Source: Microbacterium sp. oral taxon 186 str. F0373 (GTDB taxonomy: Bacteria; Actinomycetota; Actinomycetes; Actinomycetales; Microbacteriaceae). Taken from it: a stretch of 64,000 nucleotides of DNA. The DNA lies in assembly GCF_000411455.1 (NCBI RefSeq), contig NZ_KE150457.1, positions 1,018,023 to 1,082,022 of the forward strand, written 5' to 3'. The number at the start of each line of letters is the position of its first letter. Position 1 is the first letter of the stretch. Under the pieces are notes generated by a model. It did not search any database, was not told the origin of the DNA, and saw only the letters and a list, made by a program, of their open reading frames with translations. Positions 40,088 through 49,223 of this stretch are shown piece after piece. The position numbers and the translations under genes are program-made.

Positions 40088-42973
40088 ATGACCGACAACT
40101 GGCTGCTCGCCCGGCCCCAGGTCGACCTCGACGAGGTCCGCGCGCTCGCGCGGCGCGACTACGGCGTCGACGGCGAGCTCACCGAGCTGGGCAGTCAGCA
40201 GGACCGCAACTTCCTTGTGCGCGGCGCCGACGGAACGGGCATTCTCGTCAAGATCTTCCACCCGACGGTCGACGCGTTCGCCGTCGACCTGCACATCGCG
40301 GCTTCCGATCGCCTGCGCGCCGAGGGACTGCTCACGCCGGAGGTGCTGACGACGGCATCCGGCGCCCGCACGACGCAGATCGTCTGCGGCGACGGGGAGG
40401 TCTCTCGGGTGGCCGGCTTCCAGATCGTCGAGGGCGAGCCGCTGTCCGACATCACCGACGTCGACGGCGCCCAGGCCGAGGAGCTGGGCGAGCTGGTCGC
40501 CGAGGTCGCCGACGTTCTCGCCGGAATGGATGCCGAGGACACCGACCGCAACCTGCAGTGGGAGCTCGGCAACGCCCTCGCCGTCGTCGAGCAGCTCATC
40601 GACGACCTCCCCGACGACCGTCGCGAGCAGTGCCTGGGCGCCGCCCGTCGCGCCGCCGCCGAGCTCGACGCCGTCGCGGCCCACCTTCCGCGCCAGGTGA
40701 TCCACGGCGACCTCACCGCCGACAACGTCATGCGCGACCGGCGCGGGCGGCACTGGGTGATCGACCTCGGCGATGTCGCGACGTCGTGGCGTGCCGCCGA
40801 GCTGGCGATGCTGCTCGCCGACCTCATGGGTCGCACCGACGACCTCGCGATCGTCGGCCGCGCCGTCACGGGCTTCGATCAGCGCGCGCGCCTCGCGGAT
40901 GCCGAGATCGAGGCGCTCTGGCCGCTGGTCGTGCTCCGCGGCGCCGTGCTCGCCGTCAGCGGCTGGAGCCAGTTGCGCATCGACCCAGGCAACGATTACG
41001 CGCGCGAGCGGGTCGAGCACGAGTGGCAGGTCTTCGCGCGGACGGCCCGGGTGCCCTCCGCCGAGGTGACGGCGCAGCTGCGCCTGGCCACGGGCCGTCC
41101 GCACCGCGCGGGCCTCGCCTACCGTCCCGTCCTGGCACAGCTGGATGCCGCGGCCGTCGTGGACCTCGGCATCCGCAGCGCGCAGCTCGATCGCGGCCGC
41201 TGGACGGTTCCCGGGATCGAGCAGGAGCTCGTCCGCGACGCGCTCGCCGCCGCCCCCGTCGCGGTGCTGCGCTACGGCGAGAGCCGACTGAGCCGCGTGT
41301 CGACCGACACGACGCGGCCGGCTGCCACCCGTGCGCGGTGTGTCGAGCTGTGGACCCGTCCGGGTGCCGAGGTGGCCGCGCCGTTCGGCGGCATCCTGAC
41401 CGTCGACACCGGCGCGGTCGAGGTGCGCGATGCCGGCGTCGTGCTGCGGATCGAGGGTCTGGTCGTCGAGACGGCGCCGGAGCGCACCGTGCACCCCGGC
41501 GCGCCGCTCGGTCGCGTCGCCGAGCTCGAACCGGGGCTCGGCCGCCTGCGCATCACCCGTCGTCTGCGTGAGGCCGCCGCCGACGCGGCATTCACGGATG
41601 CCGAGGGCGAAGCCGAGACCCCGGGCGCGGCAGACCCGTCGGCGATCCTGGGCACCGATCGCGTGGCCGATCCGGTGCGGGCGACGCGGCACGCCCGACG
41701 GGTGCGCGAGGAGGCGATCGGCGCCGCCGCCGAACGCTTCTACGCCGAGCCGCCGCAGATCGAGCGCGGCTGGGGCGCCCTCCTCATCGACACGCAGGGA
41801 CGCGCCTACGTCGACCTCGTCAACAACGTGACCGCGATCGGACACGCTCATCCCGTCTTTGCCGACCGCATCGCCCGGCAACTGCACCTGCTGAACACCA
41901 ACTCGCGCTTCCTCTACGACGCGTTCGCGGAGTTCACCGCGCGACTGCTCGCGCACAGCCCCGACCCGTCGCTCGACACCGTCATCCCCGTCAACAGCGG
42001 GTCGGAAGCGGTGGACCTCGCCCTCACGCTCGCCCGCGTCGCCACCGGCCGGCGCGACGTGATCGCCGTGCGCGAGAGCTATCACGGCTGGACGAGCGCC
42101 GCCGACGCGGTCAGCACCTCGGCGTTCGACAACCCGCACGCCGCCGACTCGCGTCCCGACTGGGTGCACCTCGTCGACGCGCCGAACGCCTATCGCGGCC
42201 GTCACCGCGGACCGGATGCCGGGGCCGCCTACGCGCGCGAGGTCGCCGACCTCGCGCGCTCCCTGGCCGACGAGGGCCGCCCCGCGGGCGCCTTCATCTG
42301 CGAGCCCGTGCTCGGCAACGCCGGCGGCGTCATCCCGCCGGCCGGGTATCTCACCGCCGTCGCCGACGCGGTGCGCGCGCACGGCGGCCTGGTGATCGCC
42401 GACGAGGTGCAGGTCGGCTACGGACGCCTGGGATCCTCGTTCTGGGGGAGCACGATGCAGGGGCTCGTGCCCGACATCGTCTCGGTGGCGAAGGCGGCGG
42501 GTAACGCCTACCCCCTCGGCGCCGTCCTCACGCGCCGCGAAATCGTCGATGCCCTCGCCCGCGAAGGAACGTTCTTCTCCTCGGCCGGCGGCACCCCCGT
42601 CAGCGCGGTCGCGGGCTCGGCGATCCTCGACATCATCGACGCGGAGAATCTGCCGCAGAACGCAGCGCGGGTCGGCGCCATCATCGCCGAGGGGGTGCGG
42701 GCGCTGATGCCTCGTCATCCGCTCATCGGCACCGTCCACGGGACGGGTCTGTATCTCGGTATCGAGCTGGTGCGTGACCGCGAGACGCTCGAGCCCGCGC
42801 GCGAAGAGGCGGCGCGCGTGTGCGATCTGCTGCTCGGACACGGGTTCATCGTGCAGGCGGCCTCGGAACGGCAGAACGTGCTGAAGGTGAAGCCGCCCCT
42901 CGTGCTCACCGAGGTCGATGCGCGGCGGTTCGTTTCGGCGCTCGACGCCGCGCTCAGCTCGCTGCGCCGCTGA
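40088..42973 (+). CDS. Kinase-like (APH) / LytM-like / class III aminotransferase fusion
   Basis: A 961-residue three-part protein. Residues 20-320 form an aminoglycoside-phosphotransferase-like kinase with IHGDLTADNVM (His206, Asp208) and WVIDLGDVATSW. Residues 400-500 form a biotinyl/LytM-like beta domain (PFGGILTVDTGAVEV, HPGAPLGRVAELEP). Residues 540-961 are a class III aminotransferase with VIADEVQVGYGRLG and PLP Lys802 in VSVAKAAGNAYPLG. The kinase-lyase pair recalls phosphoethanolamine or phospho-hydroxylysine breakdown (AGXT2L-type lyases), so phosphorylation then PLP-dependent elimination of an amino alcohol is plausible. ATG follows GAAGGACG. Confidence 0.85.
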   Translation: MTDNWLLARPQVDLDEVRALARRDYGVDGELTELGSQQDRNFLVRGADGTGILVKIFHPTVDAFAVDLHIAASDRLRAEGLLTPEVLTTASGARTTQIVCGDGEVSRVAGFQIVEGEPLSDITDVDGAQAEELGELVAEVADVLAGMDAEDTDRNLQWELGNALAVVEQLIDDLPDDRREQCLGAARRAAAELDAVAAHLPRQVIHGDLTADNVMRDRRGRHWVIDLGDVATSWRAAELAMLLADLMGRTDDLAIVGRAVTGFDQRARLADAEIEALWPLVVLRGAVLAVSGWSQLRIDPGNDYARERVEHEWQVFARTARVPSAEVTAQLRLATGRPHRAGLAYRPVLAQLDAAAVVDLGIRSAQLDRGRWTVPGIEQELVRDALAAAPVAVLRYGESRLSRVSTDTTRPAATRARCVELWTRPGAEVAAPFGGILTVDTGAVEVRDAGVVLRIEGLVVETAPERTVHPGAPLGRVAELEPGLGRLRITRRLREAAADAAFTDAEGEAETPGAADPSAILGTDRVADPVRATRHARRVREEAIGAAAERFYAEPPQIERGWGALLIDTQGRAYVDLVNNVTAIGHAHPVFADRIARQLHLLNTNSRFLYDAFAEFTARLLAHSPDPSLDTVIPVNSGSEAVDLALTLARVATGRRDVIAVRESYHGWTSAADAVSTSAFDNPHAADSRPDWVHLVDAPNAYRGRHRGPDAGAAYAREVADLARSLADEGRPAGAFICEPVLGNAGGVIPPAGYLTAVADAVRAHGGLVIADEVQVGYGRLGSSFWGSTMQGLVPDIVSVAKAAGNAYPLGAVLTRREIVDALAREGTFFSSAGGTPVSAVAGSAILDIIDAENLPQNAARVGAIIAEGVRALMPRHPLIGTVHGTGLYLGIELVRDRETLEPAREEAARVCDLLLGHGFIVQAASERQNVLKVKPPLVLTEVDARRFVSALDAALSSLRR

Positions 42974-43038
42974 GCGCCCCGCCCGCCGCGCCACCCCGCC
43001 CGCCGCGCCGCGCCGCCCGCCGCCTCGCCCCGCCCGCC

Positions 43039-43134
43039 GCCGAATCGGGGTCGCGTTCTGCGGCGTCGATGAAGCTGTAGCCGCGGATTGCGACACCGAT
43101 TCGGCGCGAAACCGCAGATTGCGACACCGATTCC
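43039..43134. repeat. Hairpin repeat family C
   Basis: GCCGAATCGGGGTCGC (43039-43054) is inverted, with one mismatch, in GCGACACCGATTCGGC (43090-43105). The segment CCGCGGATTGCGACACCGAT (43081-43100) recurs with one change at 43112-43131, so one left arm can pair with either of two right arms. The repeat fills much of the 256-base gap between the aminotransferase fusion and the serine hydrolase-HAD fusion. Confidence 0.75.
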
Positions 43135-43229
43135 GGGGTTGGCGGGCTCGCGCCCCGGCATCCGTGGCGTGCCGGAGTCGATGGCGCTTCTCGTCCGCGC
43201 GTCACGGCGGCGCTCGTAGAGTGGAGGAG

Positions 43230-45335
43230 ATGACTTCCTCGCCGCAGTCCCGTCGTTCCTGGTCGTTCCGCCCCCTCGCCCGTCGGGCCCCGGAGCACCT
43301 CGGCATCCCCGAAGCCGCCGTGCTGGCGCTCGCCGAGCGCCTCGCCGCGGAGGGTCTCGACCCGCACGCGCTGCTGGTCGCCCGCCACGGCGAGGTGGCC
43401 TTCGAGGCCGCGTGGGCCCCGTACCGGCTGGAGCGGCCGGCGCTCGTGTACTCGGCATCCAAGACGTACACGGCGCTGGCGATCGGCTTCCTCGCCGACG
43501 AGGGGCGGCTGGGGCTCGACGACTCGGCCGGCATCCACCTGGGCGAGGGCAACCCCTACGGCATCACGGTGCGTCATCTGCTCACGATGAACACGGGCCA
43601 CTCGGCCGAGCAGATCGAGCGCATCGGCACCGATCCGCTCGTGCTCCTGCGGGAGAAGCCCGCGTTCGCTCCCGGCACACACTTCGCGTACAACTCCCCG
43701 GCCACGCACACGCTGTCCGCGATCGTCACCGCCCTCACCGGCGAGCCGCTCACCGCGTACCTGCGCCCGCGCCTGCTCGACCCGCTCGGCATCGGGGAGC
43801 GGTGGATGTCGCCGTACGGAGGCATCGAGCACGGTGCCTCGGGCTTCCACCTGACCGTGGACGATCTCGCCCGCACGGCCATCATGCTGAACGCCCGCGG
43901 CGTGGTCGACGGCGTGCAGGTCGCGCCGGCCTGGTATGTCGAGGAGATGTCGCGTCCCTGGTCGGATACCTCGGTGTTCGAGGGGCCGATCGCCGCCGAC
44001 GGCGAGGTCAACGACTGGAGCCTCGGGTACGGCTACCAGGTGTGGCGCGGCCGTGAGGGGTTCCGGCTCGACGGCGCGTTCGGCCAGTTCGCGCTCGTGC
44101 TGCCCGACCACGACCTGGTCATCGCCTACCAGGGCGCCACCCTCGACACCCAGGCGACGCTGCGCGCGTTCTGGGCGTTCGTCGCGGCTGTCGAGGTCGC
44201 GGACGCGGCAGGCGGAGCGGATGCCGCGACCCCCGCCGCCACGGGCGCCGACACCGCACCGACCGTGCCGACGGCGCCGACCGCGGCCCTCGACGCGGCG
44301 CGCGACGGCTGGGCCGAGCGTGACCGACTCACGATCAGTCCCGACCCGTTCGACGTCGCGGGACTCGCCCTCGACGACGCGGCGGACGGATGGCGCCTCG
44401 CCCTGCCCGGCGTCGGCTCTCTGCCGGTCGGCCCGTTCTGGCACGAGATCACCGTCGAGGGCCCGGCCGTGGACGGTGCACCCGATGCCGCCCACCTGCG
44501 CCTCTCCACCCGCGGGGAGCGCCGCGACGACGGCAGCGTGCTCGTGCACGTGGTCGACACCACCTCTCCGCATCGCGCGATCGTGCGCCGTGACCCGTCC
44601 GGTGCGGTCCAGGCCGGCTGGCACCTGCCGCCGCTCGGCGGCGGGTGGGAGGCGCTGCGCGTCCCGGCATCCGTCCCCCGCATCGCGACCTCTGCGTCGG
44701 CCGTGCTGCTGGACATGGACGGCACCCTCGTCGACTCGCACGCCGTCGTCGAGAGGCTGTGGACCCAGTGGTCGCTCGATCACGGCGTCGATCCGGCACG
44801 GACCCTGTCGATCATCCATGGTCGGCAGGGCCAGGACTCGATGGCGCTCCTGCTGCCGGACCGCCCGCACGAGGTCAACCTCGCCGAGAACGCCGCGATG
44901 CTCGCCACCGAGACGGCGCAGACCGAGGGCGTCGTGGCGATCGCCGGCGCGGCCGACCTGCTCGCCGCGCTGGCTCACGAGGGCGTTCCGTACGCCCTGG
45001 TCACGTCGGCGACCACCGAGCTGGCCACTGCGCGCATGCGGGCCGCCGGCCTGCCGATGCCTCCCGTCGTGATCGCGGCGGCCGACGTGAGCCGCAGCAA
45101 GCCCGATCCCGAGGGCTTCCTCGCCGGCGCCGCGGCGCTCGGGGTGGATGCCGCGCGCTGCATCGTGGTCGAGGACTCCGCCAACGGCATCGCCGCCGGA
45201 CGCGCCGCCGGCATGCGCGTGATCGGCGTCGGCCCCCACGCCGCCGAGGCGGGGCCGACGTGGACGGTCTCCGATGCCCGCGGCATCCACGTGTCACGGG
45301 ACGCGGACGGCGGGGCTGTCGTCACGCTCGACTGA
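43230..45335 (+). CDS. Serine hydrolase (class C beta-lactamase fold) fused to HAD phosphatase
   Basis: A 701-residue fusion. Residues 25-330 are a beta-lactamase-related serine hydrolase: SASK with Ser75 and Lys78, FAYNSPATH for the Tyr-x-Asn motif, and a late LDGAFGQFALVLP. A linker and a small beta domain follow. Residues 490-701 are a HAD phosphatase of the beta-phosphoglucomutase type: VLLDMDGTLVDSH (Asp495, Asp497), ALVTSATTELA and VVEDSANGIAAGRAAGMRV. ATG 43230 follows GTGGAGGAG. I do not know a characterised protein with this order. Confidence 0.85.
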   Translation: MTSSPQSRRSWSFRPLARRAPEHLGIPEAAVLALAERLAAEGLDPHALLVARHGEVAFEAAWAPYRLERPALVYSASKTYTALAIGFLADEGRLGLDDSAGIHLGEGNPYGITVRHLLTMNTGHSAEQIERIGTDPLVLLREKPAFAPGTHFAYNSPATHTLSAIVTALTGEPLTAYLRPRLLDPLGIGERWMSPYGGIEHGASGFHLTVDDLARTAIMLNARGVVDGVQVAPAWYVEEMSRPWSDTSVFEGPIAADGEVNDWSLGYGYQVWRGREGFRLDGAFGQFALVLPDHDLVIAYQGATLDTQATLRAFWAFVAAVEVADAAGGADAATPAATGADTAPTVPTAPTAALDAARDGWAERDRLTISPDPFDVAGLALDDAADGWRLALPGVGSLPVGPFWHEITVEGPAVDGAPDAAHLRLSTRGERRDDGSVLVHVVDTTSPHRAIVRRDPSGAVQAGWHLPPLGGGWEALRVPASVPRIATSASAVLLDMDGTLVDSHAVVERLWTQWSLDHGVDPARTLSIIHGRQGQDSMALLLPDRPHEVNLAENAAMLATETAQTEGVVAIAGAADLLAALAHEGVPYALVTSATTELATARMRAAGLPMPPVVIAAADVSRSKPDPEGFLAGAAALGVDAARCIVVEDSANGIAAGRAAGMRVIGVGPHAAEAGPTWTVSDARGIHVSRDADGGAVVTLD

Positions 45336-45349
45336 CCGGGCGCCCTGCG

Positions 45350-45435
45350 CGAGAAACCGGATTCACCTCGAGAAACCACATCCGCCTTCAGAAACCACGG
45401 CGCCGACGATTTCTCGGGGCGAAAGTGGTTTCTCG
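45350..45435. repeat. Hairpin repeat family D between convergent genes
   Basis: CGAGAAACCAC (45369-45379) is perfectly inverted in GTGGTTTCTCG (45425-45435). A further CGAGAAACCGG at 45350 and CAGAAACCAC at 45389 are direct copies of the left arm. The repeat lies between two convergent genes and can act as a shared terminator. Confidence 0.7.
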
Positions 45436-45452
45436 ACCGCGGGCCGCCGCCG

Positions 45453-46373
45453 TCAGTCGGTCTCGCCGTGCGGCGCGCGGTGCCCCTCGCTGAAGCTGAG
45501 GTTGCGGCCGAAGGCCTTGCCGATGGCCAGCGCGATGCCGACGATCACGAGGCCCACGACCAGTCCCGCGACGGCGGACACGGCCGTGTCGCCGATCCAC
45601 ACGATGACCGGGCCGAGGGGCTCGAGTGCGTGCTCGACGGCGTGCAGCAGCTCGACCGGGGCGTGCCAGCCGACCTCGCCGAGGTTCGCGAGCACGAGAT
45701 GGCCGCCCACCCACAGCATCGCCACGGTGCCGACGATTGAGATGACGCGGAAGACGGCGGGCATCGACCGCACGATGCGCGTGCCGGTGTGACGCACGCG
45801 CGCCGCACTGCTCTTGGCCATCTTCAGGCCGATGTCATCGATCTTCACGAGCAGGGCGACGGCGCCGTACACGAGCGCGGTCATCGAGAGCGCGATGACC
45901 GCGAGCACGGCCAGGCGCAGCCAGAAGTCGAGATCGGGATCGACGTTCGACAGGCCGATCAGCATGATCTCGGTCGACAGGATCAGGTCGGTGCGGATCG
46001 CGCCCATGACCAGTCGCTTCTCGTCGCGCCCGCCCTCGTCGTCGTGGCCGCCGTGGTGGAAGCCGAACCACTCGAGCACCTTCTCGGCGCCCTCGAAGCA
46101 GAGGTATCCGCCGCCGACGATGAGCAGCCACGGCAGCACCCCGGGCGCGAAGGCGGTGAGCAGCATCGCGATCGGGATGATGATCAGGAACTTGTTCGCG
46201 AGCGACCCGAGGGCGATGCGGCCCACGACCGGAAGCTCCCGTGCGGGAGAGAGCCCCTGCACGTACTGCGGGGTGACGGCGGCATCGTCGATCACGACGC
46301 CTGCGGACTTCGCCGACGCCTTCAGCGCCGCGCTGAGGATGTCATCGACGACGGCGAGCAGACCTACGGACAT
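45453..46373 (-). CDS. DUF808 family membrane protein (YedI-like)
   Basis: A 306-residue protein with about eight helices. Segments VGLLAVVDDILSAALKASAK, GVVIDDAAVTPQYVQGLSPA and RTDLILSTEIMLIGL are typical of DUF808, a widespread inner-membrane family of unknown function. A His/Asp/Glu-rich loop, HHGGHDDEGGRDE, sits near residue 105. ATG 46373. Confidence 0.88.
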   Translation of the reverse strand: MSVGLLAVVDDILSAALKASAKSAGVVIDDAAVTPQYVQGLSPARELPVVGRIALGSLANKFLIIIPIAMLLTAFAPGVLPWLLIVGGGYLCFEGAEKVLEWFGFHHGGHDDEGGRDEKRLVMGAIRTDLILSTEIMLIGLSNVDPDLDFWLRLAVLAVIALSMTALVYGAVALLVKIDDIGLKMAKSSAARVRHTGTRIVRSMPAVFRVISIVGTVAMLWVGGHLVLANLGEVGWHAPVELLHAVEHALEPLGPVIVWIGDTAVSAVAGLVVGLVIVGIALAIGKAFGRNLSFSEGHRAPHGETD

Positions 46374-46515
46374 GCCAGCAACAGTACCGGGCGCGTCGCA
46401 CCCGACCGACGGATGCCGAGGCTTGCGCTCCTCGAATCGATTCGATAGCCTGGAGTCCGGCGCTCCCGTGAGGAGCGCCTTTCGCCGTTTCCGCCCCCGT
46501 CTCGAACCCGGTCGT

Positions 46516-48033
46516 ATGTCACGTTCTCTCACCACCGGTAGCCCCTGGCGCGTCATCCTCGCCTTCGCGGTGCCCCTGCTCATCGGCAACGTCGTGCAGC
46601 AGCTGTATCAGTTCGTCGACGCGATCGTCGTCGGGCGCCATCTCGGCGTCGATGCACTCGCCGCCGTCGGCGCGACCGGCAGCCTGCTGTTTCTGCTGCT
46701 CGGGTTCGCCTGGGGTCTGACGAGCGGATTCGCGATCCCCACGGCGCAAGCCTTCGGCGCCCGCGACGTCACGGCGGTGCGCCGCTCGGTGGCGGCGGGA
46801 ACGATCCTCACCGCGATCACGACGATCGTGCTGACCGTGGGCGCGCCGCTGCTGGCCGGACCCGCCCTGCACCTGCTGCAGACGCCGCCCGAGCTCATGG
46901 ACGAGGCGACAGTGTTCGCCCAGGTCAGCTTCGTCGGCGCCGGCGCCATCATGGGCTTCAACTACCTCTCCGCGATCATCCGGGCGATCGGCGACTCGCG
47001 CACGCCGTTGGTGTTCCTCACGATCGCGTGTGGACTCAACGTGGTGCTCGTCATCCTCATGGTCGGTCCGTTCGGTCTGGGTGTGGCCGGCGCGGCGCTC
47101 GCGACCGTCGTCTCGCAGGCCCTCTCGGTGATCCTCTGCCTCGTGTACGTGCGCCGTCGGCTGCCCGTGCTCCACGTGCAGCGCGCCGACTGGCGCATCA
47201 CGCGAGCCGATCTCGTCGAGCACCTGCGACTCGGCCTGCCCATGGGGTTCCAGGCGTCGATCATCGCGATCGGCACCCTGACGGTGCAGGTCGCGCTGAA
47301 CACCCTGGGCGCCGACGCGGTCGCCGCGTACACGACCGCGTCGCGCGTGGACGGCCTCGCCGTCGCCCTCCTGCAGTCGCTGGGGCTCGCGGCATCCATG
47401 TACGCCGCCCAGAACCTGGGGGCGCGCCGCCCCGATCGCATCCGTCGCGGCGTCGGACAGGCGATCTGGATGGCGCTGATCGCCGCGGTCGTGCTCGGCG
47501 CGCTGCTCATCACGTTCGGAGCCCCGCTCGTGCGCCTGTTCGTCGGCGACGGCAGCGACACCGTCGTGCAGATGGCCGCGCTCATGCTGCTCATCAACGG
47601 CGCCAGCTACACGGCGCTGGGCGTGTTGTTCATTCTCCGCGGCACGCTGCAGGGTCTCGGCAGCACCGTCATCCCGACGGTGACCGGGCTCGTCGAGCTG
47701 GCGATGCGCGTGGGAGCGGCGGTCGTGCTCGGCCACATCTTCGGGTTCGTCGGCGTCGTGTGGAGCAACCCGCTCGCCTGGGTCGGCGCCAGCGTCATCC
47801 TCATCCCCGCGTACCTGCGCGCTCACCGGGCGCTCGAGCGGATGCCGGTCGACCCCGCAGAACCGACGTTCACCACCCCGATCGCCGTCATCGGGCCGAC
47901 GGACGGGTCGATGGTGGTGGATGCCGTGCTCACCCAGCCCATCCCGCTTCCGCAGCAGCCGGTCGCCGACCTCGTTGCGGGCCGCGTGCGACGGTGGAAG
48001 GGTGGGACGCGAGCGAAGCGGAGGACGCGATGA
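46516..48033 (+). CDS. MATE family efflux transporter
   Basis: A 505-residue MATE-family antiporter with 12 helices in two related halves; typical pieces are LLIGNVVQQLYQFVDAIVVG, AIIRAIGDSRTPLVFL and LGLAASMYAAQNLGARRPDR. The last 60 residues are a cytoplasmic tail. ATG 46516 is chosen because the first helix follows normally; upstream in-frame sequence is antisense to the DUF808 gene. The stop overlaps the DUF427 gene by ATGA. Confidence 0.93.
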   Translation: MSRSLTTGSPWRVILAFAVPLLIGNVVQQLYQFVDAIVVGRHLGVDALAAVGATGSLLFLLLGFAWGLTSGFAIPTAQAFGARDVTAVRRSVAAGTILTAITTIVLTVGAPLLAGPALHLLQTPPELMDEATVFAQVSFVGAGAIMGFNYLSAIIRAIGDSRTPLVFLTIACGLNVVLVILMVGPFGLGVAGAALATVVSQALSVILCLVYVRRRLPVLHVQRADWRITRADLVEHLRLGLPMGFQASIIAIGTLTVQVALNTLGADAVAAYTTASRVDGLAVALLQSLGLAASMYAAQNLGARRPDRIRRGVGQAIWMALIAAVVLGALLITFGAPLVRLFVGDGSDTVVQMAALMLLINGASYTALGVLFILRGTLQGLGSTVIPTVTGLVELAMRVGAAVVLGHIFGFVGVVWSNPLAWVGASVILIPAYLRAHRALERMPVDPAEPTFTTPIAVIGPTDGSMVVDAVLTQPIPLPQQPVADLVAGRVRRWKGGTRAKRRTR

Positions 48034-48332
48034 AAGCTGTTCTGGGTGATGTGACGGTGGCGGAGGCCGACCGCGACGACCTGATCTCCATCGAAGGCAA
48101 CTGGTACTTCCCGCCGTCGAGCGTGAACTGGGGCCTCCTGCAGGAGAGCCCCACGCCCTACACCTGCCCGTGGAAGGGCGAGTGCCAGTACTACTCCGTG
48201 CGCTCCGGTGACGAGCTGCTGGCCGACCGTGCCTGGTCGTACCCCGATCCCTACGAGAGCGGCATCGCCCGCGTCGGCAAGGACTTCTCGGGCTACGTCG
48301 CGTTCTGGAAGGAAGTCCGCGTCGAGGACTGA
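48030..48332 (+). CDS. DUF427 domain protein
   Basis: A 100-residue single-domain protein: IEGNWYFPPSSVNWGLLQES, YTCPWKGECQYYSV and ARVGKDFSGYVAFWKEV are the DUF427 core. Function unknown; the fold is a small beta barrel often found next to transporters or oxidoreductases. Translationally coupled to the MATE gene. Confidence 0.9.
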   Translation: MKAVLGDVTVAEADRDDLISIEGNWYFPPSSVNWGLLQESPTPYTCPWKGECQYYSVRSGDELLADRAWSYPDPYESGIARVGKDFSGYVAFWKEVRVED

Positions 48333-48379
48333 CTCGCGGCGGCGACCACACCCGCCGAATCGACGGCAGGATAGAAGCC

Positions 48380-49177
48380 GTGACCGCGCCGCTTCAGAAC
48401 CTCACGCAGATGCCCGACCCGCAGTACCTCATGGTCGGGGACGGCTACCGCATCGCGACGTACTCGTGGGGTGACGAGGACGCGCCGACTGTCGTCGTCG
48501 TGCATGGGTTTGCATCGAGCACGAAGGACAACTGGGTCGCGACGGGCTGGGTGCGCGATCTCACCGCTGCCGGATATCGGGTGCTCGCGCTCGACCAGCG
48601 CGGCCACGGAGCCAGCGACAAGCCGCACGAGCCCCGCGCGTACGATATCCGCCAGCTCGCCGGGGACGTCGAGACGATGCTCGACACCTACCTCGTCGAC
48701 GAGGCGTTCTACGTCGGGTACTCCCTCGGCGCCCGCGTGGGCTGGGAGGTCGTGCAGGACATCGCCCCCCGCATTCCGCGGGCCGTTCTCGGCGGGGTTC
48801 CCGACGGTATCCCGCTCGCGCGCCTCGACCTCGATCAGGTGCGCGCACTCATCGCCGACGGCACCCCCGTGACCGACCGGGTCACGCAGAACTACATCGC
48901 GCTCGCCGAGCGCGTGCCGGGCAACGACCTGCGGGCGCTCCTCGCCATCGCCGAGGGCATGCGGTCGTCGAAGACCGTCGATCCCGACCCCGCGCATGCC
49001 CCGCAGCAGCCGGTGATGTTCGCGACGGGATCGCTCGACGGCATCATCGAAGGTTCGAAGGCGCTCGCCGCCGCCTGCCCCCAGGGCCGCTTCGTCGAGA
49101 TCCCCGACCGCCACCACTTCAACGCGCCGGGTTCGCGGGTGTTCCGCAGCGCCGCCCTCGAGTTCCTCGGTTCGTAA
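48380..49177 (+). CDS. Alpha/beta hydrolase
   Basis: A 265-residue alpha/beta hydrolase. VVVVHGFASSTKDNW forms the oxyanion loop, VGYSLGARVGWE the nucleophile elbow (Ser in GYSLG), and DRHHFNAPG the catalytic His near the C-terminus; GSLDGIIEG holds the likely Asp. Substrate unknown. GTG at 48380. Confidence 0.9.
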   Translation: MTAPLQNLTQMPDPQYLMVGDGYRIATYSWGDEDAPTVVVVHGFASSTKDNWVATGWVRDLTAAGYRVLALDQRGHGASDKPHEPRAYDIRQLAGDVETMLDTYLVDEAFYVGYSLGARVGWEVVQDIAPRIPRAVLGGVPDGIPLARLDLDQVRALIADGTPVTDRVTQNYIALAERVPGNDLRALLAIAEGMRSSKTVDPDPAHAPQQPVMFATGSLDGIIEGSKALAAACPQGRFVEIPDRHHFNAPGSRVFRSAALEFLGS

Positions 49178-49223
49178 CCCCCACCCCTTCGCTCGGCATC
49201 CGCCCCGGGGAGGGGGAGGGGGG

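Noticed and set aside
39407..43096. A 1229-codon minus-strand open frame
   Set aside because: It is antisense to the lipoprotein and kinase-aminotransferase genes, is rich in Arg, Asp and Gly with no recognisable domain, and is a by-product of GC-rich third positions on the plus strand.
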